Source: a virus. From it: DNA of 64,000 bases. The notes beneath the pieces are model-generated. The model worked only from the letters and a program-made list of their open reading frames with translations, was not told where the DNA came from and searched no databases. How positions within the stretch are numbered: position 1 is the first letter of the stretch; each line of letters begins with the position of its first letter. A program made the translations under genes and the position numbers. The stretch covers positions 57,598 to 121,597 of IMG/VR virus record IMGVR_UViG_3300006108_000010. One strand, written 5' to 3'. This document shows, in pieces, positions 46,008-54,483 of this stretch.

Positions 46008-47558
46008 TTAGAGGTAGTTTGCAGCAGCTGCATTACCTACGAAGCTTGTTCCGAGACCCTTAACTATGATAACGTGGTAGTATAAAGATGCACCAAAGAT
46101 ATGATCGACTACACCGTAGCGGGTCATAAGACCTACGCGTGGTGCAAAGTCGTTAGGACCAACTGTGCGCTGGATCATAACTGGGATGTATGGGCAATAT
46201 ACAATACCTGTGTCATAGTATTCGGTTCCCTTATAGCCTAAGAGGGCATACTCAAGCGGATTTGCTCTTTGACCTGAAAGATACTGCGCATCAGTACGGG
46301 TATCACGGTAGACGGTGAAACGTCCTCCGAGAGTACCAACCTTTGCGATTCCGGTTGGCTGCGTGTTAACGTTGCCGTTAACTGGCATCCACTGGAATTC
46401 TGGTAACATTTCAAGAATTGCGCACACACGAGGTGTAGCAATGATGAAGTTAGCAGAACCTCTACGGTTACGGATTGCGACACGATTAGCCTCGACAATT
46501 ACCTTACTGTAGAAATCACGGTTTCTCTCTCCTAACCAACGTGCGTCAGCGGATTGAGCGTACCAATATGTGTATCCGTTAGGTGTACCTGCATTGAGAC
46601 ATACTTGGATCATACGCATGACCATTTCACGGTCGATTTCAGCCTGAATTTCATATGACATTGCATTTGTTAATTCAGAGTCGATATCGAGTCCGTTCAT
46701 GTTCTTAAGATCCTGTTCAAGTTCAACTGACCAACGAGCAGCGAGGCGGCGTGTGCCAGCTTCAACTGCTGTCTTGCTGAACTCAACAACAACCTGTGGG
46801 ATGTTGCCAGTTAATTCATAGTCACTGAGAAGTGCAGCAACACCCTGATCTTGACCAACGATGGTGAAGTCAGCGGAGTTTGCACCACTAATTCCTTGGA
46901 AGTATGATGCAGCACTTGTGCCTGTGAATCTTGTATCTAAGAACTGATAACCCAATTCTGCATTTCGTGCAGGACTGAATGATGTATCAGCGTTTGCTCC
47001 GTTAGGTCCTTCAACATTGGAACGATCCCATGTGGAATCTCCAGATGCTTCGCTATTGTTATTGGTTGTTCCTGCATTACCAGGTCCGAGTGTGGTCGAA
47101 CCAGTTGCATAACCATCAATACCATTAGCACCTAATGAAGTAGCCTCATAGCGGTAACGTAAAGCAAATGCAAGTCCGACTGGGCCGCTCATTGGCTGTA
47201 CACCTACGATCTCATTCGTGATAAGCTCTGGGAAAGTACGGCGAACCATTGGGATGAGTACCTTTGGTAAGCGTGAATCTCCTTGAGCATATGTATCTCC
47301 AGAGAACTGATTGTATGTTGCAGCTGTTCCGAAAACACCGCCGTTGGTAGAACTACCACCTGAGATATTGTAGGATGCTTCTTCGATGCACCATCTTTCT
47401 TGGTTCTCCATGAGAATAGCAGTAGTTAAGCGTTGGTGCTCGTTTTCGATTGGTGCAACCTTATCGGATGAATAATCGAGAACTGGGGCCCACTTTTCAA
47501 CTAACTGCTGAGCACGAGAACGATCAATGTAGCCTGTAGCTGGATTGGAATTTCTCAT
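46008..47558 (-). CDS. gp23: Major capsid protein gp23
   Basis: 516 residues against 521 in T4. The family signature is present at residues 100-136: LIPMVRRTFPELITNEI followed by VGVQPMSGPVGLAFALRYR. A plausible gp21 cleavage site, I-E-E before Ala61 (CIEEASYN), fits the T4 rule of cutting after [LI]xE and lies close to the T4 position (Glu65). The N-terminal ~60 residues would then be the removed scaffold-binding peptide. Base composition is more GC-rich and codon use more regular than in the fibre genes, as expected for a highly expressed gene. It has its own Shine-Dalgarno sequence and a strong terminator. Confidence 0.97.
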   Translation of the reverse strand: MRNSNPATGYIDRSRAQQLVEKWAPVLDYSSDKVAPIENEHQRLTTAILMENQERWCIEEASYNISGGSSTNGGVFGTAATYNQFSGDTYAQGDSRLPKVLIPMVRRTFPELITNEIVGVQPMSGPVGLAFALRYRYEATSLGANGIDGYATGSTTLGPGNAGTTNNNSEASGDSTWDRSNVEGPNGANADTSFSPARNAELGYQFLDTRFTGTSAASYFQGISGANSADFTIVGQDQGVAALLSDYELTGNIPQVVVEFSKTAVEAGTRRLAARWSVELEQDLKNMNGLDIDSELTNAMSYEIQAEIDREMVMRMIQVCLNAGTPNGYTYWYAQSADARWLGERNRDFYSKVIVEANRVAIRNRRGSANFIIATPRVCAILEMLPEFQWMPVNGNVNTQPTGIAKVGTLGGRFTVYRDTRTDAQYLSGQRANPLEYALLGYKGTEYYDTGIVYCPYIPVMIQRTVGPNDFAPRVGLMTRYGVVDHIFGASLYYHVIIVKGLGTSFVGNAAAANYL

Positions 47559-47569
47559 TTGTTTGTTTA

Positions 47570-47574
47570 CTCCT
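47570..47574 (-). promoter_or_regulatory. Shine-Dalgarno AGGAG for gp23
   Basis: AGGAG on the minus strand, 11 bases before the ATG at 47558. It is the only clear ribosome binding site I saw in the window. The long spacer is A-rich. No late-type box is directly adjacent, so gp23 is probably read from upstream transcripts. Confidence 0.65.
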
Positions 47575-47610
47575 ATGGATAGAATACTGTGAGATTGAAA
47601 GATACCTAAA

Positions 47611-48528
47611 TTACTTCCTTACGGAGTAACTTTCGGTTTTCTTTAACTCACTCAGATATCCGTTAACTTGGGATGAACCCTCGTTAGATATAGCTACTGA
47701 TTCAGTAACTACAGAACTGCTAGGAACTTTAGCATCTCTGGTTTTAGCAGATTGCTTAGCTTCACTAACAAGTTCAGACGCAGTTTTTTCTTCACTGCGT
47801 TCGAACATCTCAACAACATAGTTAAAATTCTCTTCAATATAAGAGGAATCCTTGTCGTTTAACAATTTAACGATAAAATCTTTTTTGCTTGATGGCATCC
47901 CCTTGGTCTTTTGTTCAAGGATAATGGTTGCCTCAACCATCTTAAGCTTCTCAACGAGAGCTTCATTTTCTTTATAAGACTCATTGAGCTTCTCATTAAG
48001 AGAGTCAATTGCCTTTTTACCTTCAGCAATTGTGGACTTGATACCAGAGTCAATGGACTCCTGATCAATTCCGACAATCTGACGGATTTTGTCAAGCTGT
48101 GTACGAGCGTATGTGTTCTCCACAGCTTCTTGTAATTGATTTGTTGGAAGTGCTTTATCTAACGAAATATCAATGAAGTTACTAACTTCATCAATCATAG
48201 AATTTTTGAATGCAAGAGCTTTTTCATTTAAAGCCTTGCGATAATGAGTTGCAAGCTTTTCTAACTTAGCGGAATGATCTTCGTTAATTGCTGTTAAAAC
48301 TTTCTTGAGTTTGTCGGTGTGATCGGTATCAATAGCTTCTAAAAGTTTTTCTAATTTTTCAGCATGATCAACATCCTGTTTTGAGAGAGCACTTTCAACT
48401 TGGAGTGATAAGCGAGATTCAACTTTCTCATTAACTGCTGCTTCGAATGCTTCAGCAATTGCAGTTGCTGTCTCTTCGGAAATTACACTCTTGTCTAAGT
48501 TTTCTAAAATAGCTTTGAAATTCTTCAT
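47611..48528 (-). CDS. gp22: Prohead core scaffold protein gp22
   Basis: The 305-residue protein is almost entirely helical and highly charged, with long Lys/Glu coiled-coil segments (DHAEKLEKLLEAIDTDHTDK, then LKKVLTAINEDHSAKLEKLA), as expected of a T4 scaffold. T4 gp22 is 269 aa. The N-terminus MKNFKAILENLDKSVISEET is typical. Gp22 forms the inner core around which gp23 assembles, then is digested by gp21. It lies between the small basic prohead protein and gp23, the T4 order. The upstream sequence holds only a poor match to the late box (TAAGTTAT, 10 bases from ATG). Confidence 0.88.
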   Translation of the reverse strand: MKNFKAILENLDKSVISEETATAIAEAFEAAVNEKVESRLSLQVESALSKQDVDHAEKLEKLLEAIDTDHTDKLKKVLTAINEDHSAKLEKLATHYRKALNEKALAFKNSMIDEVSNFIDISLDKALPTNQLQEAVENTYARTQLDKIRQIVGIDQESIDSGIKSTIAEGKKAIDSLNEKLNESYKENEALVEKLKMVEATIILEQKTKGMPSSKKDFIVKLLNDKDSSYIEENFNYVVEMFERSEEKTASELVSEAKQSAKTRDAKVPSSSVVTESVAISNEGSSQVNGYLSELKKTESYSVRK

Positions 48529-48557
48529 ATTATGTATAATAACTTATCCCTTGATAA

Positions 48558-48797
48558 TTACATTTTGCTGACTTTTTTTTCAGACTTTTTTGTTTTAGGA
48601 AATTTTCCTTTTGCACCCTTTTTGCCGAAAGCTGATTTTTCGCCTGACCATCCTTTTACCTTTTGTGAAGAAGCAGTCTTCTTAACTTTTTCGACGGTCT
48701 TTTTTTCAACTACCTGTTGAAGCGTTGCGTTGGCTTGTGCGTAATTCTTTTCACAAAGTTGTGTGATGAATTTTGAAATTAATTTGCGAATTTCCAT
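48558..48797 (-). CDS. Small lysine-rich prohead protein (gp67/gp68 position)
   Basis: 79 residues starting MEIRKLISKFITQLCEKNYA. The N-terminal half is helical (YAQANATLQQVVEKKTVEKV). The C-terminal half is extremely basic, with 14 or more Lys (KGWSGEKSAFGKKGAKGKFP). In T4, small prohead core proteins gp67 and gp68 sit next to gene 21; the order here is gp21, this gene, gp22. A core or DNA-interacting internal role is inferred. A longer frame from TTG at 48830 overlaps the end of gp21 and is rejected in favour of the ATG at 48797. Confidence 0.65.
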   Translation of the reverse strand: MEIRKLISKFITQLCEKNYAQANATLQQVVEKKTVEKVKKTASSQKVKGWSGEKSAFGKKGAKGKFPKTKKSEKKVSKM

Positions 48798-48806
48798 ATG
48801 TGTATT

Positions 48807-48814
48807 ATTACTTA
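48807..48814 (-). promoter_or_regulatory. Late-type promoter box TAAGTAAT
   Basis: TAAGTAAT on the minus strand, 9 bases before the ATG at 48797. Confidence 0.45.
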
Positions 48815-48830
48815 CTCTCGATTGTTGCAA

Positions 48831-49499
48831 TTAATAGCTTTTTAATGCATTAATAAATGAAACAAATTGTTCACGTAAATAAGCATCTTTATTTTTCAAT
48901 GGAAGAGTTGAAATATTTTTTTGGAAATTGTCATAAAGTGCTTCAAGCTCTCCATTGTCTTTTAATACCCATTGCTTGGATTCTAAAATACCATTAACAA
49001 AGGCTGTAGGAACTGATGGATCAGCAACAACGTCAATTGCTACTAAACGAAAATCTGAAACTTTGCCAATTCCGTTTTCTTGATCGACACGACCAAGAGC
49101 ACGAGAAGATACACCAAGTTTAACGCCATCTAAAATTAACGAACGAACAACTTGTCCAACAGGAGTTGAAAGGATCTTTGATTTACCTTCAAAAATATTG
49201 CCATCTTGTTTTAATTCGGTGACGATATGGCAAGCTCTTTCTAAATTAATTTCTGGTGATGTTGGGTGATTAAGTTCACCCGTTGCACGATTACCCTTAA
49301 TCATTTCCTTATCATAACGAGCAACTTCACGAACCATTTCTTCTAATGGATAAACACGCTTATTGCGATTTGCTTCATTAGCCATTAAGAATGGTCCTTT
49401 AATGTACATGTTTGAAGGCGAATTACGATTTTGTTCTTCAACCAAATACTTTAATTCGTAGGTAGGTTGCTCGACCAAAAGATTATAAACGTTACTCAT
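48831..49499 (-). CDS. gp21: Prohead maturation protease gp21
   Basis: 222 residues against 212 in T4. Catalytic elements of the herpes-assemblin-like serine protease fold are visible: H78 in GELNHPTSPEIN, the serine in GVSSRALG (S131 or S132), and D160 in VVADPSVPTAF. The enzyme cleaves gp22, gp23 and other core proteins after [LI]xE during head maturation and then degrades itself. Its place next to the basic prohead gene and gp22 matches T4. Two late-type boxes precede it. Confidence 0.95.
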   Translation of the reverse strand: MSNVYNLLVEQPTYELKYLVEEQNRNSPSNMYIKGPFLMANEANRNKRVYPLEEMVREVARYDKEMIKGNRATGELNHPTSPEINLERACHIVTELKQDGNIFEGKSKILSTPVGQVVRSLILDGVKLGVSSRALGRVDQENGIGKVSDFRLVAIDVVADPSVPTAFVNGILESKQWVLKDNGELEALYDNFQKNISTLPLKNKDAYLREQFVSFINALKSY

Positions 49500-49505
49500 A
49501 TATTA

Positions 49506-49527
49506 ATTACTTAGTCTTCTATTTATA
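49506..49527 (-). promoter_or_regulatory. Double late-type promoter for gp21: TAAGTAAT and TATAAATA
   Basis: On the minus strand TAAGTAAT (49506-49513) is 6 bases from ATG 49499. An exact TATAAATA (49520-49527) is 20 bases from it, so one short and one longer leader are possible. Confidence 0.6.
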
Positions 49528-49974
49528 CTAGTTAAGATGTTTTTCATTAAGAATTAAAAAAGTATATCCATTTTTTTTACACCATTGACGAGCCGCATCC
49601 CATTTTGCTTGATTTACTGCCCATGTAACTTTTTCATAAAGCATAGTAGATTGCTTTTTCTTCGATGTAATCGTAGGTGGTTTCGTTTGTTTTTCGGGTT
49701 TAACTTCAATTAAAAGTTTCTGCATCTTGCCAGTGCTATCTTTTAATGAGGCAACCAAATCAACAAAGTATCTATGTACTTTGCCGTCTTTTGGTGATTG
49801 ATATGGGATTATAACGGATTCGCTTCCCCATGTTAATATATTAGGATTTTTATCCAGATATCTAAAACTAATAAGTTCTAGTTTTGATCTATATATTATA
49901 GGAATACTTCCTTTGTATTTTTCGGGATTTAGCGGTTGATAAATTCCCTGTGTGTAGTTGCGGTTTTTTTTCAT
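49528..49974 (-). CDS. gp4: Head completion nuclease-fold protein gp4
   Basis: 148 residues against 150 in T4. Strong family features: IYRSKLELISFRYLDKNPNI, IIPYQSPKDGKVHRYFVDLV, KLLIEVKPEKQTKPP, and VNQAKWDAARQWCKKNGYTF. These contain the PD-(D/E)XK-type residues E33, D72 and E90-x-K92; the usual PD is VD here. In T4, gp4 (also called gp50) acts in head completion after packaging, before tail attachment. It lies between the neck gene and gp21. Confidence 0.92.
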   Translation of the reverse strand: MKKNRNYTQGIYQPLNPEKYKGSIPIIYRSKLELISFRYLDKNPNILTWGSESVIIPYQSPKDGKVHRYFVDLVASLKDSTGKMQKLLIEVKPEKQTKPPTITSKKKQSTMLYEKVTWAVNQAKWDAARQWCKKNGYTFLILNEKHLN

Positions 49975-49986
49975 AGTTGTTTATTT

Positions 49987-50027
49987 TTGTGATAATAAAT
50001 GAATTGTTAGTTCATTTATTGCCACAA
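49987..50027 (-). other. Long AT-rich hairpin between neck gene and gp4
   Basis: A 10-bp perfect stem (AATAAATGAA / TTCATTTATT, loop of 7) is extended by a further 5-bp stem (TTGTG / CACAA) after a 2x2 internal loop. It occupies most of the 68-base gap. No U-run follows on either strand. mRNA processing or attenuation is possible. Confidence 0.55.
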
Positions 50028-50042
50028 AGATAATCAATAAGA

Positions 50043-51005
50043 TTATCCAAGATAGAACGAAATAGGATCTCTATCAACCATATCGGTCATGATTTCCTTT
50101 TCCAATTCTGCTTTTTCTGCTTCGCCTTGACGGAGAATATCTTGATAGTTTACGGTTTGGTTTCCGAATAAATTTGTTCCAGCGTATTTACCTCTGGTGT
50201 GACCCATAGTAATTTTGCAAAGAGCCATCGTGTATCTATAAACCCATAATTGGCTTACGATATCTTTAATTGCTTTTTGTACTCTGCAACCAATCAACCC
50301 AAAATAAGCGGATAAGAATGGATTTGGTTCAGGTATAATTTTTAAAATTTGAGTCTCAGGATAAAATCTAAGATAAGGTTTAAGAGCGAGGACTTTTTCT
50401 CTTGTATCAATCCAAGATTTAAGTGCTTGCCAAGTAACTAAATCATATCCTACATTACCAAGAAGTTGACCAAAGTATGCTTGTTGAGCAATTGTATTTT
50501 CAATTGTGAAAAGTGTATTAACACCAGAATTATTTCCCTCTTCGTATGAAAAAACATCAATAACTTTTCTATATTGATTCATGTCATAATCCCAACCCAT
50601 AGAACCTGGGAATGCACTAGGCGGCGGAGTAAATGTTGTTCCGTAATATTGTGAAGCAGTACCACCATAATAACCTGAACCTGTTGTACTAGCTGGTGGA
50701 TTAAAGGTTGTAGAATTATACATATCAGGTGTTATGTTAATTAACCTATCGATATGTAAGCCTACGCCTTGGGTATATAAATCTGATCTAAAAATTAGAT
50801 ATTCTTCTGTTGTACCAGAAAACTTTGTAAACCATTCACATGCAATATCAATATTCTCATAGATTTGCTCACTTGATAATTCGATTTGAATTAGCGGTTC
50901 GCCTAATCCCCTTCTGATTCTTTGCGCTAATAAATCATAGGTGGTAACCTTTGGTGAAAAGGTCATTGATCCGTGGAATCTGTTTGGTAGTACTGAATTA
51001 GCCAT
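50043..51005 (-). CDS. gp13: Neck protein gp13-like (320 aa)
   Basis: The N-terminal part RIRRGLGEPLIQIELSSEQI followed by YENIDIACEWFTKFSGTTEE is the pattern of T4-like gp13 neck proteins (LG.P...VELT..QI..CID.A...F). T4 gp13 is 309 aa. Later segments include RKVIDVFSYEEGNNSGVNTL and LRFYPETQILKIIPEPNPFL. Gp13 closes the portal after packaging and joins head to tail. The gene follows gp15 here, whereas T4 has 13-14-15; gp14 was not found in the window. A late-type box lies 4 bases before the ATG. Confidence 0.75.
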   Translation of the reverse strand: MANSVLPNRFHGSMTFSPKVTTYDLLAQRIRRGLGEPLIQIELSSEQIYENIDIACEWFTKFSGTTEEYLIFRSDLYTQGVGLHIDRLINITPDMYNSTTFNPPASTTGSGYYGGTASQYYGTTFTPPPSAFPGSMGWDYDMNQYRKVIDVFSYEEGNNSGVNTLFTIENTIAQQAYFGQLLGNVGYDLVTWQALKSWIDTREKVLALKPYLRFYPETQILKIIPEPNPFLSAYFGLIGCRVQKAIKDIVSQLWVYRYTMALCKITMGHTRGKYAGTNLFGNQTVNYQDILRQGEAEKAELEKEIMTDMVDRDPISFYLG

Positions 51006-51009
51006 TTTG

Positions 51010-51017
51010 AATACTTA
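51010..51017 (-). promoter_or_regulatory. Late-type promoter box TAAGTATT
   Basis: TAAGTATT on the minus strand, 4 bases before the ATG at 51005; it also covers part of the upstream stop region. Confidence 0.55.
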
Positions 51018-51800
51018 TGGTATTGTATTGATAATATTCGGAGAAATATAATCAGAATAAAAATCAGAAAAATCTTGTAATATGGATGCAGGTGGAACTG
51101 GCGTATCTGCTTCCGCTGTTCCATCGGAACCCATAGTTAAAAATTTAGAATCAATCGTATAAATTTTATTAATAACATTATTAAAGGCTTTAAACATCCA
51201 TCCTTTGATAGTAAATGAAGTTGTAGCAGAAATTCTATATGGTTGAGTGCCAGTAAGGTCGTTTGGGTATTGTAAGTTCACATTACCACTCCATAAAACT
51301 TCACTTCTTATTTCATATGGAATAGATGAATTTTTAAGATTTGGTAACTTCCAAGAAACTACAATATATGGATCGCAATAAGGAATAAAGTTTGTTAAAA
51401 TTTGATCCATATCAGATTGATAACGTGTTATAATTGTCATCTCAACTGCTATGTTTACAGGAACAGGTTGTAAAACTGGTAATATATATTCACCACTTCC
51501 GTCAGTTGAATCGTATTCAACTTTAAATCCATCAATCTTATTAACAACTCTACTTTGATCTCTGGAAATAGAAGAAAGATTTATAGCAATAACAGGAACC
51601 GTTAAGCCACCAGCCGCTGGGCTATTTAAATTACTGAATACTCTTTGTTTTGGTGAATATACAAACAAAACTTTGTCGCCACTTGTTGGAGCAACCAAAG
51701 TTTCTGTGTTATCATAACGTTTAATGATAACATCATTGAAAGCCTGACAAAATTGTTCAATAAGAGTCTGGACTTCCCAATTAAAGGTATAGTTCTTCAT
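51015..51800 (-). CDS. gp15: Tail sheath stabiliser/completion protein gp15
   Basis: 261 residues against 272 in T4. The pattern NIAVEMTIITRYQSDMDQIL, TNFIPYCDPYIVVSW and ISATTSFTIKGWMFKAF matches the gp15 core (ELSIFTRYEDDMxQIxEQILPYF ... FEVNGWMY). Gp15 forms a hexameric ring that terminates the tube and sheath and connects to the neck. It lies directly upstream of the gp13-like gene with a late-type box 5 bases from its ATG. Confidence 0.88.
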   Translation of the reverse strand: MKNYTFNWEVQTLIEQFCQAFNDVIIKRYDNTETLVAPTSGDKVLFVYSPKQRVFSNLNSPAAGGLTVPVIAINLSSISRDQSRVVNKIDGFKVEYDSTDGSGEYILPVLQPVPVNIAVEMTIITRYQSDMDQILTNFIPYCDPYIVVSWKLPNLKNSSIPYEIRSEVLWSGNVNLQYPNDLTGTQPYRISATTSFTIKGWMFKAFNNVINKIYTIDSKFLTMGSDGTAEADTPVPPASILQDFSDFYSDYISPNIINTIP

Positions 51801-51805
51801 TAATG

Positions 51806-51813
51806 AATACTTA
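51806..51813 (-). promoter_or_regulatory. Late-type promoter box TAAGTATT
   Basis: TAAGTATT on the minus strand, 5 bases before the ATG at 51800. Confidence 0.6.
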
Positions 51814-51827
51814 CCTAAATAATTTTA

Positions 51828-52064
51828 TTAAATCCAAGGAATCGAGGAAAGAGCTAGAACGACTAATGCTTGTGATATTGCGGTATCGTTTGTCCAATTG
51901 CCAGCTGCGGCATATTGCTCATCACCATCCCAAAGAACAATTTGTTTAGGTAACCCTTTAATTTTTGCAACGATTTTTTTCTCTACAAATAAATCTCTTA
52001 CGAATTCTATTACAATTGGATCTGCTAATTTTATGGTTTGGGTTGTTTGAATTATGATATCCAT
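51828..52064 (-). CDS. Small virion-region protein of unknown function (78 aa)
   Basis: The protein begins MDIIIQTTQTIKLADPIVIE. The middle has FVRDLFVEKKIVAKIKGLPK and QIVLWDGDEQYAAAGNWTND. It is probably a small alpha/beta domain; the pattern recalls short conserved proteins near phage neck genes, but I cannot name the family. It has its own late-type box (TAAGTAAT, 5 bases) and lies between the IPT-like gene and gp15. Confidence 0.6.
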   Translation of the reverse strand: MDIIIQTTQTIKLADPIVIEFVRDLFVEKKIVAKIKGLPKQIVLWDGDEQYAAAGNWTNDTAISQALVVLALSSIPWI

Positions 52065-52069
52065 ATATT

Positions 52070-52077
52070 ATTACTTA
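52070..52077 (-). promoter_or_regulatory. Late-type promoter box TAAGTAAT
   Basis: TAAGTAAT on the minus strand, 5 bases before the ATG at 52064, directly abutting the stop codon of the upstream gene. Confidence 0.55.
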
Positions 52078-52545
52078 TTAATTTATATTAACATTTACTT
52101 TAATTCCTGAAACACAAGGTTTTTGTATGTTTATAGCACCCTTCCATGAACTCACAAATGGAACTATACTGTCTTGAGTTAATATACCGAATCCTGCTTC
52201 ATTTTGGACAATAACATCAAAATACCCTGAATCATGAAAAATATCAGGCAAATTTAAATTTATATATTGTCCCGATATAAAATCAGCATATTGCGTTACA
52301 TCAACACCACTAAATCCTATATTATTAGCTGAAAGATTTTTAATATTATAAAATGGATTTATATATTCTGTACTAAGCGAAAACATATTTGCGTCTACAG
52401 AACTCAAATACACATTTGATACATTAATAAATGATCTACCTATTAATAATATCGGGGGAATACTAGATGCATATGGATGTAGTGTAAATGCATAAGGCTC
52501 TACATTAAATGGTTGTGGTCTGGCATTTATTATGAAATGATCCAT
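52078..52545 (-). CDS. Ig-like (IPT/TIG-type) small virion protein (155 aa)
   Basis: After a short N-terminal segment the sequence PILLIGRSFINVSNVYLSSV ... YINLNLPDIFHDSGYFDVIV, QNEAGFGILTQ follows the IPT/TIG fold plan (G.xF..VS.V...; P...GxFDVxVxNxxG). Ig-like domains of this sort often decorate capsids or fibres of T4-like phages. It follows the portal gene by 3 bases with no box of its own and is probably co-transcribed with it. A capsid-decoration or surface-adhesion role is inferred only from the fold. Confidence 0.6.
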   Translation of the reverse strand: MDHFIINARPQPFNVEPYAFTLHPYASSIPPILLIGRSFINVSNVYLSSVDANMFSLSTEYINPFYNIKNLSANNIGFSGVDVTQYADFISGQYINLNLPDIFHDSGYFDVIVQNEAGFGILTQDSIVPFVSSWKGAINIQKPCVSGIKVNVNIN

Positions 52546-52548
52546 ACA

Positions 52549-54411
52549 TTATGCTGCTGGTGTTTCCGTAGCTTCTGCGCCAGCTTCAGGAACTTCCGTT
52601 GTAGCTGCTTCCGGTGCTTGTGTCGTTTCTGCTGTAGCACCACCACCGAATTCTGGGATTTCAGCTGCCGTTGGTGCTCCACCGCCTCCACCCGCTGCTG
52701 GTGCGGCTGCGCCACCTGCTCCAAGTGCACCAGCGGCTTGCTCTGCCGCTTGAATGTGTTCACGCCAGTTGGGTCCGGTCTGAGCAATCTGATCCAACTC
52801 CCATTTGAGTGCTGCATCCTTTCTGAGCCATTCCATGTTTTCGGAAATCTTGGCATCGTTTAATCCGAGATAGTGACGCTGGGCAAATGTCTTAGAAATT
52901 GATTCATTCTGAGACATGTTATTGAAATTATTATACTTTAATTCAAATTCTTGATTCTTTCTAATTGCAAAATAATTGGAAGGAGGATTAAAGTGAATAT
53001 CGAAATACGATTCATGCATTCCGTATTCTTTCCACCATCCACGGAGTTTTAAATGAGTAATGAATGTTTCTTTAAGACCTGTTGCAAATTGATTTTGAAT
53101 ACGAACAACAAATTTTGCAAAACGTAATTCTTCTCTTAAAATTTCTGCACCATCTTTATATCCCTCGTCTGGGTTCATACGAGTTAAAGGAACCTTGAGG
53201 CTCTTATAAAGTTTATTGACAAAATAGGTCAAATCTTCAATCTTACCAAGATTTGCTCCACCTTGCATAAGTTCTACATCACTTCCTGCTTCACCTTGAC
53301 GCTTTGCAAACCAAAAAGCATCCAACATAGATTGTGGATCGTAAATGTTACCAGCACCCTTTCCAGATTGCGCATCATATGTCTTTTTAGACCAATATGC
53401 TTGCATGAGTTGTTTTAAATATGCCTCTGCTTTAGCGGGTGGCATATTACCAACATCAATTTTAAATTTAAGACGTTCTGGTGCACGAACCATTCGATAA
53501 ATGACTACCGCATCTTCAAGTAATGAAACCTGCTTATATGAACGACGAGCATTTTCAAGGAACGGAACCTTAATTGACATGTCTTCATTCCACATGCCAG
53601 AATTAATATAGGTAATCTGATTTCCTTGGAATGTGATTAATTGTTGTTGCAAGGAATTGGAATTATTCTGTGATGAAGGTGGAGCAGATGGGCTATTTGG
53701 ACTACTTGCGTGTTGTTGTAAGCTAATTGGTTTTTGGAAAATGAAGTTTTCAATTACGTTATTTTGAACATTATCGTAAACTGGATTGATCAATTCACCT
53801 GGTATATTCAACACACCAATAATACCTAATTCTCTTTTTCTTTCGTGAACAACGTTTTCAAAGAAAATTTCACCTTCGATTAAAAGCTGTCTACAATATC
53901 CCCAACCTTTGTGCTCCAAGTCAAAAACTTGAATGAATTTGTAAAACTCTTTTTCAATTTCACTTCTCTCATTTGAGTCTAATTTACCAAATGTTGAAAA
54001 TCCAATTCTTAAAAATTTATCCTCATCATCCTTATTTAGAAATTCATCACAAATTTCATCTAAACAGTCTGCGATTTCTGCATAAGATCCCATTCTGCGA
54101 TACTCTGCAATTCTTCTGATTTTATCAACGTCAACACTGGCATAAATGTATTTGTGATATGCGTGATCAGAGGTAAAGGAGCCAGGTCCGTACTGATCCG
54201 TATTCTGGCGCATTGCGGGACCGGTAATAACGGACTGCTGCATGACACGATATTCATGTCTTTTTGATAAGCGGTCGAAAAGTTCATATCTTGGATTTCC
54301 AATATCAGCATCCACTGCGTCTTGGATATAAGGCAATCTAGAAAGAATATTTGATATGAAATTTCTACCGTTATCTGGCTGTCTATTCGGTGTAGGTAAT
54401 ACGTCAGGCAT
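52549..54411 (-). CDS. gp20: Portal vertex protein gp20
   Basis: 620 residues against 524 in T4. Core features: SLLEDAVVIYRMVRAPERLK, FKIDVGNMPPAKAEAYLKQL, SGKGAGNIYDPQSMLDAFWF, and LYKSLKVPLTRMNPDEGYKD. All are typical of the T4-like portal wing and stem. The C-terminal ~80 residues form an Ala/Pro/Gly/Thr low-complexity tail (AAAPAAGGGGGAPTAAEIPE), longer than in T4 and probably disordered. A second insertion of Ser/Pro/Gln-rich sequence lies near residue 230-255. The dodecameric portal is the DNA entry channel. Two late-type boxes precede it. Confidence 0.95.
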   Translation of the reverse strand: MPDVLPTPNRQPDNGRNFISNILSRLPYIQDAVDADIGNPRYELFDRLSKRHEYRVMQQSVITGPAMRQNTDQYGPGSFTSDHAYHKYIYASVDVDKIRRIAEYRRMGSYAEIADCLDEICDEFLNKDDEDKFLRIGFSTFGKLDSNERSEIEKEFYKFIQVFDLEHKGWGYCRQLLIEGEIFFENVVHERKRELGIIGVLNIPGELINPVYDNVQNNVIENFIFQKPISLQQHASSPNSPSAPPSSQNNSNSLQQQLITFQGNQITYINSGMWNEDMSIKVPFLENARRSYKQVSLLEDAVVIYRMVRAPERLKFKIDVGNMPPAKAEAYLKQLMQAYWSKKTYDAQSGKGAGNIYDPQSMLDAFWFAKRQGEAGSDVELMQGGANLGKIEDLTYFVNKLYKSLKVPLTRMNPDEGYKDGAEILREELRFAKFVVRIQNQFATGLKETFITHLKLRGWWKEYGMHESYFDIHFNPPSNYFAIRKNQEFELKYNNFNNMSQNESISKTFAQRHYLGLNDAKISENMEWLRKDAALKWELDQIAQTGPNWREHIQAAEQAAGALGAGGAAAPAAGGGGGAPTAAEIPEFGGGATAETTQAPEAATTEVPEAGAEATETPAA

Positions 54412-54415
54412 TTGA

Positions 54416-54440
54416 ATTATTTAGTGTAATATTATACTTA
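54416..54440 (-). promoter_or_regulatory. Late-type promoter boxes for gp20: TAAATAAT and TAAGTATA
   Basis: On the minus strand TAAATAAT (54416-54423) is 4 bases and TAAGTATA (54433-54440) is 21 bases before the ATG at 54411. This mirrors the double arrangement before gp21. Confidence 0.5.
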
Positions 54441-54454
54441 TCAAGATACTTGAT
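54440..54454. other. Small hairpin in gp20 / glycosyltransferase divergent gap
   Basis: A 6-bp palindrome ATCAAG/CTTGAT with a 3-base loop lies between divergent starts. It could be an operator-like site; nothing more can be said. Confidence 0.3.
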
Positions 54455-54483
54455 TTAATTTTACATTATGATAAATTTGACAT

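Noticed and set aside
52513-52863. Frames on both strands overlapping the C-terminal end of the portal gene
   Set aside because: They arise from the Ala/Pro/Gly-rich low-complexity tail of gp20. Their products are Cys- or Gln-rich without homology signals and have no start context.
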